Shown here: positions 8,023 through 14,530 of the stretch, piece after piece | How the letters are laid out: each line of letters starts with the position of its first letter | Position numbering within the stretch: the first letter of the stretch is position 1 | Origin: Petroclostridium sp. X23 | GTDB lineage: Bacteria; Bacillota; Clostridia; SK-Y3 | DNA length: 64,000 bases | Direction: 5' to 3' | Assembly (NCBI RefSeq): GCF_030013905.1 | Contig: NZ_CP124862.1 | Location: 2,111,051 to 2,175,050, forward strand | Made by a program: the position numbers and the translations under genes | Notes under the pieces: generated by a model | Told to the model about the DNA's origin: nothing | Databases searched by the model: none | What the model saw: only the letters and a program-made list of their open reading frames with translations

Positions 8023-8430
8023 TTACCCTTTATTTTGCTTTCTCTTCATACCACATGACTCAGGATCCACATAATTAAAACCAAATTGACAATATAGTAT
8101 ATCTGCTGGTTTATTGGCAATCAGACATACATATGCATTCTCGTCTGTATTTTTATTTAAATAAGAATCAATTTCTCTCATAATCACTTTCCCTAGACCG
8201 TTACGTTGATAATCAGGATCTACCATAATATCAGAAACAACATAGGTTATACCTCCGTCACCGACAATTCTTCCAAAACCAATTAAACTATCATTATCCC
8301 ATAAAGAAACAATAAACAATGAGTTTTTCAATGCAGTCTCTGTTTTTAGTATATCTTTTGTTCCCATTCCTGTTTTTAGCCTTAAAGAAATATATTCCAT
8401 CGCTGAAGGTGCGTTATATCTTATATCCAT
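8023..8430 (-). CDS. GNAT-family N-acetyltransferase
   Basis: A 135-residue single-domain acetyl-CoA-dependent acyltransferase. The acetyl-CoA-binding motif A appears as VDPDYQRNGLGKVIMREI (about residues 73-90; Q/RxxGxG pattern), preceded by the GFGRIVGDGG strand and the VVSDIMVD strand. The CQFGFNYV segment near residue 118 is the usual GNAT C-terminal strand and turn. The length is typical. The substrate cannot be predicted; members with this layout acetylate small amines, amino acids or protein N-termini. Likely cytoplasmic, possibly co-transcribed with the DUF4177-like gene. Confidence 0.88.
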   Translation of the reverse strand: MDIRYNAPSAMEYISLRLKTGMGTKDILKTETALKNSLFIVSLWDNDSLIGFGRIVGDGGITYVVSDIMVDPDYQRNGLGKVIMREIDSYLNKNTDENAYVCLIANKPADILYCQFGFNYVDPESCGMKRKQNKG

Positions 8431-8791
8431 GTTTGTTTAGACCTTTCATTATGTGAATTATTGTTGGTGCACAATATTCTACAAATGTAAAATACGCTGT
8501 TAGCATAAACAGCATCATTAAATTTAAGTTTTACGTATGTTTTATTCAGTTATCTATTCTCTGGACATCATATAAAATCCTGCGAGAAGAAAGAATTAAA
8601 TATCGCAAATTTCGACAAGAAACTATGATACGTTAATCTATCCTTTGCAAATAAAAAAAGAGCATAAAAGCTCGTCTTCTTTGATAAAACTTGTCATAAA
8701 ATTGTGCATATAAGCATAAATATTAAATACGGACAAATATATATTTCATCCTATCACAGGCTCTGAATTTGTTCACAAGGAGGTGAACAAA
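8431..8791. other. Gene-free region between GNAT gene and 56-aa ORF
   Basis: About 360 AT-rich bases. There is a small GAGC/GCTC hairpin near 8662-8677 and the ribosome site of the ORF at 8792. I see no conserved RNA or gene. Confidence 0.5.
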
Positions 8792-8962
8792 ATGAGTATG
8801 AATGAAGTGCTTGCCAAAATTCTTTTGAGCCTAAGTAGTGGAACTCTAACCAATTTTTTTATCAACCCTTCTGAAAAAAGCCGCGACTTATTTCTATTAT
8901 CAACTGGTGTAAATTTACTTATCTACCTATCATCCCAATTTGAAAATCGTAAGAAAAGCTAG
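8792..8962 (+). CDS. Small hypothetical protein, 56 aa
   Basis: ATG at 8792-8794 behind a perfect AAGGAGGTGA ribosome site, and a strong terminator 25 bases after the stop. The product begins MSMNEVLAKILLSLSSGTL and has one moderately hydrophobic stretch, LFLLSTGVNLLIYLSS (residues about 33-48), then a basic end (ENRKKS). It may be a peripheral or single-span membrane protein. No family is recognised. The strong translation signals and its own terminator argue that it is expressed. Confidence 0.65.
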   Translation: MSMNEVLAKILLSLSSGTLTNFFINPSEKSRDLFLLSTGVNLLIYLSSQFENRKKS

Positions 8963-8987
8963 GGTAACAAGTATCCCTCCATTTTTT

Positions 8988-9018
8988 AACTGCTATTCCG
9001 TCACAATAGCAGTTTTTT
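8988..9018 (+). terminator. Rho-independent terminator after the 56-aa ORF
   Basis: Perfect stem AACTGCTATT/AATAGCAGTT with a seven-base loop and six Ts. Confidence 0.8.
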
Positions 9019-9195
9019 ATTTACACCAGCTAATAATATTTTAAAGAGCATTTATTTTATTTATATTATCAGACAGTAAAATATATTCCATATACTTCAT
9101 ACTTATTAAACATAGTTCGCCCTCAGTTTAATCTGTTATGTAGCCTCAACATACACAAATATAAGTATCAAAACATATTATGTAACTTAACCATA

Positions 9196-9309
9196 TAATG
9201 GAGGTAAAAAAAGTTGCATAGTAAGATCAAGTTTCTATTTTACAAACTATTGCAGTTTATTTACTCTCATCTAAGGTAGGGCATTACGTCCTGCCTTAGA
9301 CCTCCATTA
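9196..9309 (+). promoter_or_regulatory. Nested inverted-repeat leader masking a ribosome binding site
   Basis: TAATGGAGGT at 9196-9205 is exactly complementary to ACCTCCATTA at 9300-9309. Inside, TCTAAGGTAGG (9270-9280) pairs with CCTGCCTTAGA (9290-9300), allowing one G-U pair. The outer pair hides a GGAGGT ribosome site in front of a TTG-initiated 21-codon ORF. The arrangement suggests a regulatory leader or a small RNA upstream of the YmaF-like gene. No known riboswitch class is recognised. Confidence 0.45.
9214..9279 (+). CDS. Possible leader peptide, 21 aa
   Basis: TTG start eight bases after GGAGGT. The product would be a basic, hydrophobic 21-mer starting MHSKIKFLFYKLLQ. Its stop codon lies inside the inner hairpin, so translation would affect folding, as in leader-peptide control. 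Support is only the ribosome site and the surrounding structure. Confidence 0.3.
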   Translation: MHSKIKFLFYKLLQFIYSHLR

Positions 9310-9369
9310 ATCTATCTTTAGTAACATATCACCTCTGATTAACATAAAATATTCTGAGGTGATTTTTAT

Positions 9370-9759
9370 ATGCATACACACACTTTTGAAGGTGCTACTT
9401 CTTTAGATGACCGGCACAGACATAGATATCTTGATGTAACCTACGCAGGCAGTGATATGCCAGGACATACGCATATCATGCATAGTTTTACTACGTATGA
9501 TGACGGTCATATACACCATTTCTACTTTACTACTGGCCCAAGTATAGAAGCACCGGGAGGTCACTATCATAACTTCCATTCGGTTACGCAATATGCTGAC
9601 GGATCGGTGTCTCTAGGTAAATTTCTTATGACTTTAGGACAGTTTTCTGTAACAAGAGTAATTACATTTCTCTACTTCATTGGTCTTGTTCCGATATTCT
9701 TTTGGTTATTTTTCAGTAGACTAGGTATCTTTTTTGACATACTATATACGTCACACTAA
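9370..9759 (+). CDS. YmaF-like histidine-rich protein with C-terminal membrane segment
   Basis: A 129-residue protein. The first 80 residues are of the YmaF type: repeated short strands with paired histidines (MHTHTFEG, DRHRHRYLD, MPGHTHIMHS, DGHIHHFYF, GGHYHNFHSVT), an arrangement suited to binding metal ions. From about residue 93, two hydrophobic stretches (VITFLYFIGLVPIFFWLFF and GIFFDILY) add a membrane anchor, which ordinary YmaF proteins lack to my knowledge. The gene has a good AGGTGA site and is preceded by the structured leader at 9196-9309. YmaF has no established function; metal handling at the membrane is an inference from the histidines. Confidence 0.7.
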   Translation: MHTHTFEGATSLDDRHRHRYLDVTYAGSDMPGHTHIMHSFTTYDDGHIHHFYFTTGPSIEAPGGHYHNFHSVTQYADGSVSLGKFLMTLGQFSVTRVITFLYFIGLVPIFFWLFFSRLGIFFDILYTSH

Positions 9760-10038
9760 GTATATTACATACTCGTTCAAAAATGTAACACGGGGACGGT
9801 TCTAGGGCTGACATTTGGAAGTTTTGCGCTGCAAAATATTTTGCACTACAACATAGCAGATATTACTTATACATCAATAGTTAAAAGTAAGCTGATAAGT
9901 AGGACAGTGCAAAATTTTCAAATGTCATGAAGAAGGATAGTCCAAAAAGCTTTTTTAGTTTAATATATTCGACACTTATCTTTCGATTTCCTCCTCATCC
10001 GGATAATCCGTATTCGCTGCTCTGCAAATCTTGCCTGA
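9760..10038. other. Gene-free segment with dispersed-repeat remnant
   Basis: It contains the repeat remnant at 9782-9803, a short AAAAAGCTTTTT palindrome near 9946-9957, and the likely 3' untranslated end of the 28-aa ORF. I see no gene. Confidence 0.45.
9782..9803 (+). repeat. Remnant of a CGGGGACGGTTCT-type dispersed repeat
   Basis: The words AATGTAACACGGGGACGGTTCT resemble the end of short repeats scattered in many Firmicutes and sometimes found beside IS200-like transposases. Only one isolated fragment is present and no transposase gene is nearby, so it is a relic at most. Confidence 0.35.
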
Positions 10039-10125
10039 TTATTTTTTGAAAAAGACTGCTGTAAAACCTAAAATCCCAATGCGCATAAGAACCATCAGAA
10101 GATGGATAAGTGTAAAAATATGCAT
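10039..10125 (-). CDS. Small hydrophobic peptide, 28 aa
   Basis: ATG at 10123-10125 with AGAGGAGGT six bases upstream. The peptide starts MHIFTLIHLLMVLMRIG and ends FFKK: one membrane-spanning helix with a dibasic tail, the general form of type I toxins and of small membrane regulators. A plus-strand terminator at 10287-10322 lies upstream and could end an antisense RNA over its 5' region, but no promoter for such an RNA is clear. I know of no matching family by sequence. Confidence 0.45.
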   Translation of the reverse strand: MHIFTLIHLLMVLMRIGILGFTAVFFKK

Positions 10126-10286
10126 TCGGATACCTCCTCTTATAAAAAAACAAGGAATAATCTGCTATAAAAGTGGTCATACTATAAATATTGGGTCACA
10201 TGCCCCTATACGATGCAAAGGCGTATCAGCAACTTGCAATGACGTAATAAGAGCATGTTCTCCATGTTACATAATTAATTTCCCCC

Positions 10287-10322
10287 AAAACCTGCTGGAT
10301 GGGCAACCCGGCAGGTTTTTTA
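10287..10322. terminator. Terminator hairpin between small ORFs
   Basis: The stem AACCTGC(T)GG/CC(C)GGCAGGTT is followed on the plus strand by TTTTTTATTTTA, a strong tract. On the minus strand it directly follows the stop of the 39-aa ORF and is followed by only four Ts. It may serve both directions. Confidence 0.65.
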
Positions 10323-10439
10323 TTTTATCTCCTGCTGTTCATTTTCTTGTCCTGACTTTTGGTCTTCATTCTTTCCTTCATCGTCAGCAACTTTGTAGTT
10401 ATCGCTTTCAAAGACATTCTCATTTTGGACTTCGCTCAT
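10320..10439 (-). CDS. Small acidic hypothetical protein, 39 aa
   Basis: Starts MSEVQNENVFESDNYKVADD and is almost entirely charged and polar, ending with ENEQQEIK, so it is probably disordered. Its ATG overlaps the TGA of the reading frame upstream (ATGA), indicating translational coupling with the 10436-10672 frame. A terminator follows at once. No family is recognised. Confidence 0.45.
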   Translation of the reverse strand: MSEVQNENVFESDNYKVADDEGKNEDQKSGQENEQQEIK

Positions 10440-10746
10440 ATCCCCGGCAAGCTCCGTTTATATCTTTTAATTTGACTAACATGCTTGTCCACCGCATTCA
10501 AATACGGTACCGAGAAGAACTCCGTCTTTTTTTCGAATACGTGCTGCGCTTTCAATGATGCCGCGTACCGGAAACCTTTCACTAGGTTGTTTAAAAACTC
10601 CGGCGGTATTTCTTTCCGTTTTTCATTTTTGAAATGTCCTTCTGGCTTACATTGCCCATGTGGGCTATGCATTCCTGCGGCAGGTGCATCCTGACCCTAA
10701 ACCTTCTCAGTTCATTCCCTATCCTGATTGTCCTTAAATGAGTCAT
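10436..10746 (-). pseudogene. Unknown small gene, probably frameshifted
   Basis: Two reading frames follow one another. The first, 10591-10746, gives 51 residues starting MTHLRTIRIGNELRRFRVR. The second, ending at 10436, continues with EIPPEFLNNLVKGFRYAAS and ends YKRSLPGI. The first stops where the second becomes protein-like, so a single ancestral gene of about 100 codons with a frameshift near 10600-10640 is the simplest reading; two overlapping genes are the alternative. The start lies only two bases after the stop of the 59-aa gene upstream. The sequence suggests a small element-borne protein, but I recognise no family. Confidence 0.4.
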
Positions 10747-10748
10747 GT

Positions 10749-10928
10749 TTAGTTAATTAACGTTTTTCTAGCCTCCGCTATTACAGCTTCAAGAACTGGT
10801 AAGCGCTGTTCCTCCGGGAGTCTGTTGATTCTTCCCATTGTGTAATTAACCCAAGCTTTTGTTACCAGCTGGCGTACTCTTTCTTCAGACGGTTTAAATA
10901 TCCTTACTTCTATTTCTTGCTTGCTCAT
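10749..10928 (-). CDS. Hypothetical protein, 59 aa, in a small mobile-type gene cluster
   Basis: Begins MSKQEIEVRIFKPSEERVRQ and continues with GRINRLPEEQRLPVLEAVI, an alpha-helical, charged protein without membrane segments or cysteines. The ATG is preceded by purine-rich GGGGTTGAGAGC. It is the first of three tightly packed minus-strand ORFs (59 aa, the frameshifted gene, 39 aa) downstream of an XRE regulator. The compact unknown ORFs near an XRE gene and a recombinase suggest remnants of an integrated element. The function is unknown. Confidence 0.5.
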   Translation of the reverse strand: MSKQEIEVRIFKPSEERVRQLVTKAWVNYTMGRINRLPEEQRLPVLEAVIAEARKTLIN

Positions 10929-11080
10929 GCTCTCAACCCCTATCAGTACAATTGTATTAATGGCAAAATTTGTCCTATTACTACAACTTAAAAATAAGCT
11001 GAATTTTTATAGAGCTATCAACTGTAAATTAATAATTTGATGATCTCCCCAAATAAAACCTAATCCCAACTTTCTATACA

Positions 11081-11281
11081 TTAATTGATTTTTGCTATGA
11101 CAGTAATTTTTTCACTGCTGCTGTCGTAGCTGAATGTTCCTTTAAAAGAACTGATTTCTGGTAGTCCCATCTCTTTAAGCTCCTTACTTAGCCTACTCAA
11201 GATCGAAACACAAATTTGATCTAATGACCCTGGATATTCTTTATAAATGTCTGTCTCCATTACTAATTTCTCCATCCCCAT
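11081..11281 (-). CDS. Hypothetical protein, about 66 aa, coupled to XRE gene
   Basis: Small soluble protein (ETDIYKEYPGSLDQICVSI ... FSYDSSSEKITVIAKIN) with a predicted helix followed by two beta strands. The start is uncertain: GTG at 11284, ATG at 11281 or ATG at 11275 are all in frame, and the GGGGGTG before them suits the ATG codons. The coding region overlaps the 3' end of the XRE gene by about 40 bases, so the two are translated from one message. I recognise no family; by position it could modulate the regulator or be its cognate small partner. Confidence 0.45.
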   Translation of the reverse strand: MGMEKLVMETDIYKEYPGSLDQICVSILSRLSKELKEMGLPEISSFKGTFSYDSSSEKITVIAKIN

Positions 11282-11513
11282 CACCCCCTTCCTTTACTTC
11301 AATATAGAACATCTCCCCCAATCCCACCCCGAAGTACAAACATACCTTTACTATTAAATCCGTCCCCTCAGGATATCTATGATTTTCTAACTTGGATAGA
11401 TAGCTTCTTGATATGCCTAACTCTCGTGCAAGATCATCTTGGTTGATGTCTTTGAGTTCACAATACTTTTGAATTTTGTTTTTGATTGATGCTATACTGT
11501 CGATTTGAATCAC
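11241..11513 (-). CDS. XRE-family helix-turn-helix regulator
   Basis: A 90-residue Cro/CI-type DNA-binding protein. The HTH occupies about residues 14-60 and includes NQDDLARELGISRSYLSKLE, with the conserved Gln/Ala/Gly-Ile-Ser/Leu pattern. The tail is acidic (EVKEGGDGDGEIS). It has no sensor domain, as is usual for phage and integrative-element repressors or for small toxin-antitoxin regulators. The start is taken as GTG at 11513; no ATG precedes the HTH. It overlaps a small unknown gene downstream and lies about 1.2 kb from a serine recombinase. Confidence 0.88.
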   Translation of the reverse strand: MIQIDSIASIKNKIQKYCELKDINQDDLARELGISRSYLSKLENHRYPEGTDLIVKVCLYFGVGLGEMFYIEVKEGGDGDGEISNGDRHL

Positions 11514-11812
11514 CCCACTTTTCTTTCTGCGATGTCTTCGGAAAGCGCAACATCTCTACTTATACATTTGGTAATTTTACTATCAAAAAAATTTCATTGA
11601 CTTATTCCATTGTTAATTCTAAAATCGTAGATACATTCAAGATTAAGAAGCATGTGCAGATTGTAAAATGATTAGTATGCAACTTAATGGTCCCATTGAG
11701 ATTGATTTTAAACAATAATTTCGATAGTTACTTTCTAATCATCCTTATTGAGCTACTTTAAAAGTTGGTTCGTATAAATAGTTACAACATAAAAAACTTC
11801 GAGGTGAACATT
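11514..11812. other. Gene-free region upstream of the RiPP precursor
   Basis: About 300 AT-rich bases between the start of the minus-strand XRE gene and the plus-strand precursor. They should hold both promoters, but none is clear enough to place. The GAGGTG at 11801-11806 is the precursor's ribosome site. Confidence 0.45.
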
Positions 11813-12217
11813 GTGACAAAAGAAAATATTGAAAAATTTAAAAATGACCCCGTATTTTTAGATAAGCTTAAAGAAGTAAAAACCAAATCTGAACTTTTTG
11901 CTATTTTAAAAGAAGCTGGATACGAGTTCAATCAAGAAGAATTGAAAGAATTTACACCCTCTGATCAGAAGGTTACTGAATTATATGACGAAGAGCTTGA
12001 TAAAGTAGCTGGCGGAAGCTGGCTCGATGATCTTGTGCATCAAATTGATAGGAATTTATATATAGCATTACGGTGTCGCAAATCATATGTTTATGATGTA
12101 TGTGAGGAATGTAAAGAATTTGTATGCACTTCTAGTATTGACGGGCTATACCGAAAGTGTAACAAAGGATATTTCTCTTCGGAAGGGAGTGTACATAATT
12201 CTGTGTATCTGATTTGA
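11813..12217 (+). CDS. Nif11-type leader RiPP precursor peptide
   Basis: Ribosomally made precursor of a modified peptide. Translation should start at the GTG at 11813-11815, six bases after GAGGTG, giving 134 residues. Residues 1-68 have the Nif11-like leader pattern: an amphipathic helical N-terminus (ENIEKFKNDPVFLDKLK), the AILKEAGYEF-QEEL motif and a double-glycine cleavage site in ELDKVAGG. The 66-residue core after GG contains five cysteines (core positions 20, 29, 32, 37 and 48) plus several Ser/Thr. Known relatives are substrates for lanthipeptide synthetases or radical-SAM enzymes and are exported by peptidase-containing ABC transporters. No such genes are in this window, so the peptide is orphan here. 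The core is unusually long and lacks proline. Confidence 0.75.
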   Translation: MTKENIEKFKNDPVFLDKLKEVKTKSELFAILKEAGYEFNQEELKEFTPSDQKVTELYDEELDKVAGGSWLDDLVHQIDRNLYIALRCRKSYVYDVCEECKEFVCTSSIDGLYRKCNKGYFSSEGSVHNSVYLI

Positions 12218-12455
12218 AAAGACTCATTTCTGGTCAAATTCATACACAATATTTATTACAGTCTCTTTTGATACCAGGCCGTGTAATAATAGGGAAATAC
12301 TTTTTCTATATACACGGCATAGTATTTTCATGTATCTTAACCATATGTTCAATTGTCAAAGTTTTTATTTCGCCATTCCTTTCAATTCTCTTTTACTTTC
12401 ATTAATTTTCTAAAGCATATACAAAAATATAATTGTTATCTCCACTTCCCTTCCC

Positions 12456-12620
12456 CAGCTGGCCGATTATTTTATGGTTACACCGGAATTCTTACTGCAG
12501 AAATTTAAATTCATGGCAAGAAAGGATCCACTCTGGGATATAGATAATAAGAGATATTTATACCTTTATAACTTGCCCTCGATTCATATTTTTGAAAAAA
12601 CGCAGATAAAGTTTTACTAA
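12456..12620 (+). pseudogene. C-terminal remnant resembling an ImmA/IrrE-type protein
   Basis: An open stretch without a usable start reads QLADYFMVTPEFLLQKFKF, then DPLWDIDNKRYLYLYNL, to a stop at 12618-12620. The L-YF-VT-EFL helix followed by short strands resembles the end of ImmA/IrrE metallopeptidases of integrative elements. The HEXXH region is absent. I call it a remnant on the strength of this resemblance and its place between an XRE regulator and a recombinase. A chance open frame cannot be excluded. Confidence 0.35.
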
Positions 12621-12700
12621 TATATCTAACTTCAAATAAGAACCAGTTGTCATGAATAAGTATATATTGAAAGATACTATTAATTTTTCAGGGTGATTAT

Positions 12701-14311
12701 ATGATTATTTCTATTTATTCAAGAAAGTCTAAGTTTACCGGTAAAGGTGAATCAGTTGAAAACCAGATATCATTATGTAAGGAATATGCGGAAAAGCATT
12801 TTAACGCAGATAATATATTGGTATATGAAGATGAAGGCTTTTCCGGCGGAAATACAGATAGGCCACATTTCCAAAAAATGATGGACGCTGCAAAGAAAAA
12901 GAAATTCGATGTTCTTATTTGTTATCGCCTTGACCGTATTAGCAGGAATATATCTGACTTTTCAAATTTGATTAATTTACTTCAGGACAATAACATAGCA
13001 TTCGTTTCAATACGTGAGCAATTTGATACCTCTACGCCCCTGGGAAGAGCGATGATGTTCATTGCTTCTGTATTTGCCCAACTTGAGAGAGAAACGATTG
13101 CTGAACGTATACGGGATAATATGCTGCAGCTCGCACGATCCGGAAGGTGGCTGGGCGGTATTACCCCAACCGGTTACAAAAGCGAGCCAATAACATATTA
13201 TGATAGCAGCATGAACAAAAAGAAAATGTATACGCTCTCTCCTATCCCTGAAGAACTTGAAACGGTAAAACTTTTATATTCTAAATATATTGAATTGGGA
13301 AGTTTAACGCAACTGGAAGGATACTGCTTTGAAAATACTATCCAGTCGAAAAATAGTAAAAATTACGATAAGTCAGCTTTAAGGTCTATCCTAACAAATC
13401 CGGTATATGCGATAGCTGATGAATTGTTATATGAATATTTTGAAAGAGCAAACTCGGATATCGCGAATACTAAAAAAGAATTTGACGGGAAGCATGGTGT
13501 TTTTGTTTATAATAAGAATATTGAAAAGAAAGGCAAAAGAAATAAATTAAGAGATAAATGCGAATGGATTATCGCAATTGGTAAACACCCCGGAATCATC
13601 AATTCTATTGATTGGATAAAAGTGCAGAAAATGATTGAAGAAAATAGTGTAAAAGCTCCTCGCACCGGAACCAGTAAAGTTGCCTTACTCACTCCACTCC
13701 TTACATGCGCAAAGTGTAAATCAAAGCTGCGTGTATCGTATAAAGTGCAAAACGGCGAGATAATGCATCATTATTATAAATGTTTACTGAAAGAGCGTTC
13801 CCGGGGAACCCAATGTGATATGAAAAACCTTAATGGACAAAAAGCGGAACAATTAGTCATAGAGCATTTTAAAAAAATGGCTTCAGACGCGGATGGGTGG
13901 CTTAAAGATCTAGACGATAAGAAGCAAGGACTTTCTAAGATATCCAAAAAAACTGCGACAAACAAATTAAAGCTAGAGAAGGAACTTAAGCAACATGAAA
14001 CTTCTATCAGTAACTTAACCATTCAATTATCTCAGAATAATTCTTCTGCAGCCGCGAAATATATTATCCAGCAGATCGAAACGCTGGATAAAAAGATTGC
14101 GGATATTAAGCATGAATTGAATACTTCAGAAGATGCCCAGGAATCAAACATAATTGAGCAAATGAATATTGAGGTTATTAAGAACTTTGTAAAATCATTC
14201 GCTAGTTCTGTTGATGATATGGAATTTGATGAAAAGAAAAGGGCATTAAAAGAAATAGTAAGAGAAATCATTTGGGATGGTAAACATTTGGACATAAAGA
14301 TCTTTGAATAG
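12701..14311 (+). CDS. Large serine recombinase (site-specific integrase)
   Basis: A 536-residue recombinase that would cut and rejoin att sites through a serine nucleophile. Residues 1-145 are the resolvase catalytic domain: Ser10 in YSRKS is the expected nucleophile, followed by LICYRLDRISRN and ASVFAQLERETIAERI. Residues about 155-250 are the recombinase domain (GGITPTGY onward), residues about 330-375 hold a zinc ribbon (CAKCKSKL ... YKC ... C), and residues about 400-490 form a coiled coil. All expected domains are present, so it may be active. The start ATG at 12701 follows AGGGTGATT. It ends 30 bases before a truncated ABC ATPase, placing it at the right end of an inserted element. Confidence 0.93.
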   Translation: MIISIYSRKSKFTGKGESVENQISLCKEYAEKHFNADNILVYEDEGFSGGNTDRPHFQKMMDAAKKKKFDVLICYRLDRISRNISDFSNLINLLQDNNIAFVSIREQFDTSTPLGRAMMFIASVFAQLERETIAERIRDNMLQLARSGRWLGGITPTGYKSEPITYYDSSMNKKKMYTLSPIPEELETVKLLYSKYIELGSLTQLEGYCFENTIQSKNSKNYDKSALRSILTNPVYAIADELLYEYFERANSDIANTKKEFDGKHGVFVYNKNIEKKGKRNKLRDKCEWIIAIGKHPGIINSIDWIKVQKMIEENSVKAPRTGTSKVALLTPLLTCAKCKSKLRVSYKVQNGEIMHHYYKCLLKERSRGTQCDMKNLNGQKAEQLVIEHFKKMASDADGWLKDLDDKKQGLSKISKKTATNKLKLEKELKQHETSISNLTIQLSQNNSSAAAKYIIQQIETLDKKIADIKHELNTSEDAQESNIIEQMNIEVIKNFVKSFASSVDDMEFDEKKRALKEIVREIIWDGKHLDIKIFE

Positions 14312-14341
14312 TTTTTTTGTATCTAGAGTAGCATTTATGTA

Positions 14342-14530
14342 GATATAGCAGAAGCTATGTCTATGTCGGATAAAGTAGTGGTATTATCACAACGTCCCGC
14401 TTCAATTAAAAACATACATAGTATAGAACTTACCTGCACAAATTGTACTCCTTTAGGAAGAAGAGAAGCTCCTGAGTTCAGATATTACTTTAATAAAATA
14501 TGGAAGGAGCTAGATGTACATGTTGAATAA
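14342..14530 (+). pseudogene. 3' fragment of an ABC transporter ATPase gene (SsuB/TauB type)
   Basis: Sixty-two in-frame codons with no start read DIAEAMSMSDKVVVLSQRPA and end with APEFRYYFNKIWKELDVHVE. This is the segment after the H-loop histidine of nitrate/sulfonate/taurine-type ATPases. The Walker A, signature and Walker B parts are absent. Coding similarity begins at about 14342, just after the recombinase, so the break coincides with the element border. The stop overlaps the start of the permease gene (14514) by 17 bases, the normal coupling in such operons. The 5' part is not found elsewhere in this window. Confidence 0.82.

Larger units (their letters stand above)
9019..9369. other. 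Leader region of the YmaF-like gene
   Basis: A gene-poor AT-rich stretch. Its second half (9196-9309) is a nested inverted-repeat structure around a possible 21-codon ORF, described separately. It ends with the AGGTG ribosome site of the YmaF-like gene. Confidence 0.5.

Noticed and set aside
10031..10558. 175-codon plus-strand frame
   Set aside because: It lies antisense to the 28-aa and 39-aa ORFs and through a terminator; the minus-strand reading has ribosome sites and better composition.
12214..12405. 63-codon hydrophobic frame after the RiPP precursor
   Set aside because: TTG start inside the precursor's stop region, no ribosome site, and composition explained by AT-rich DNA.
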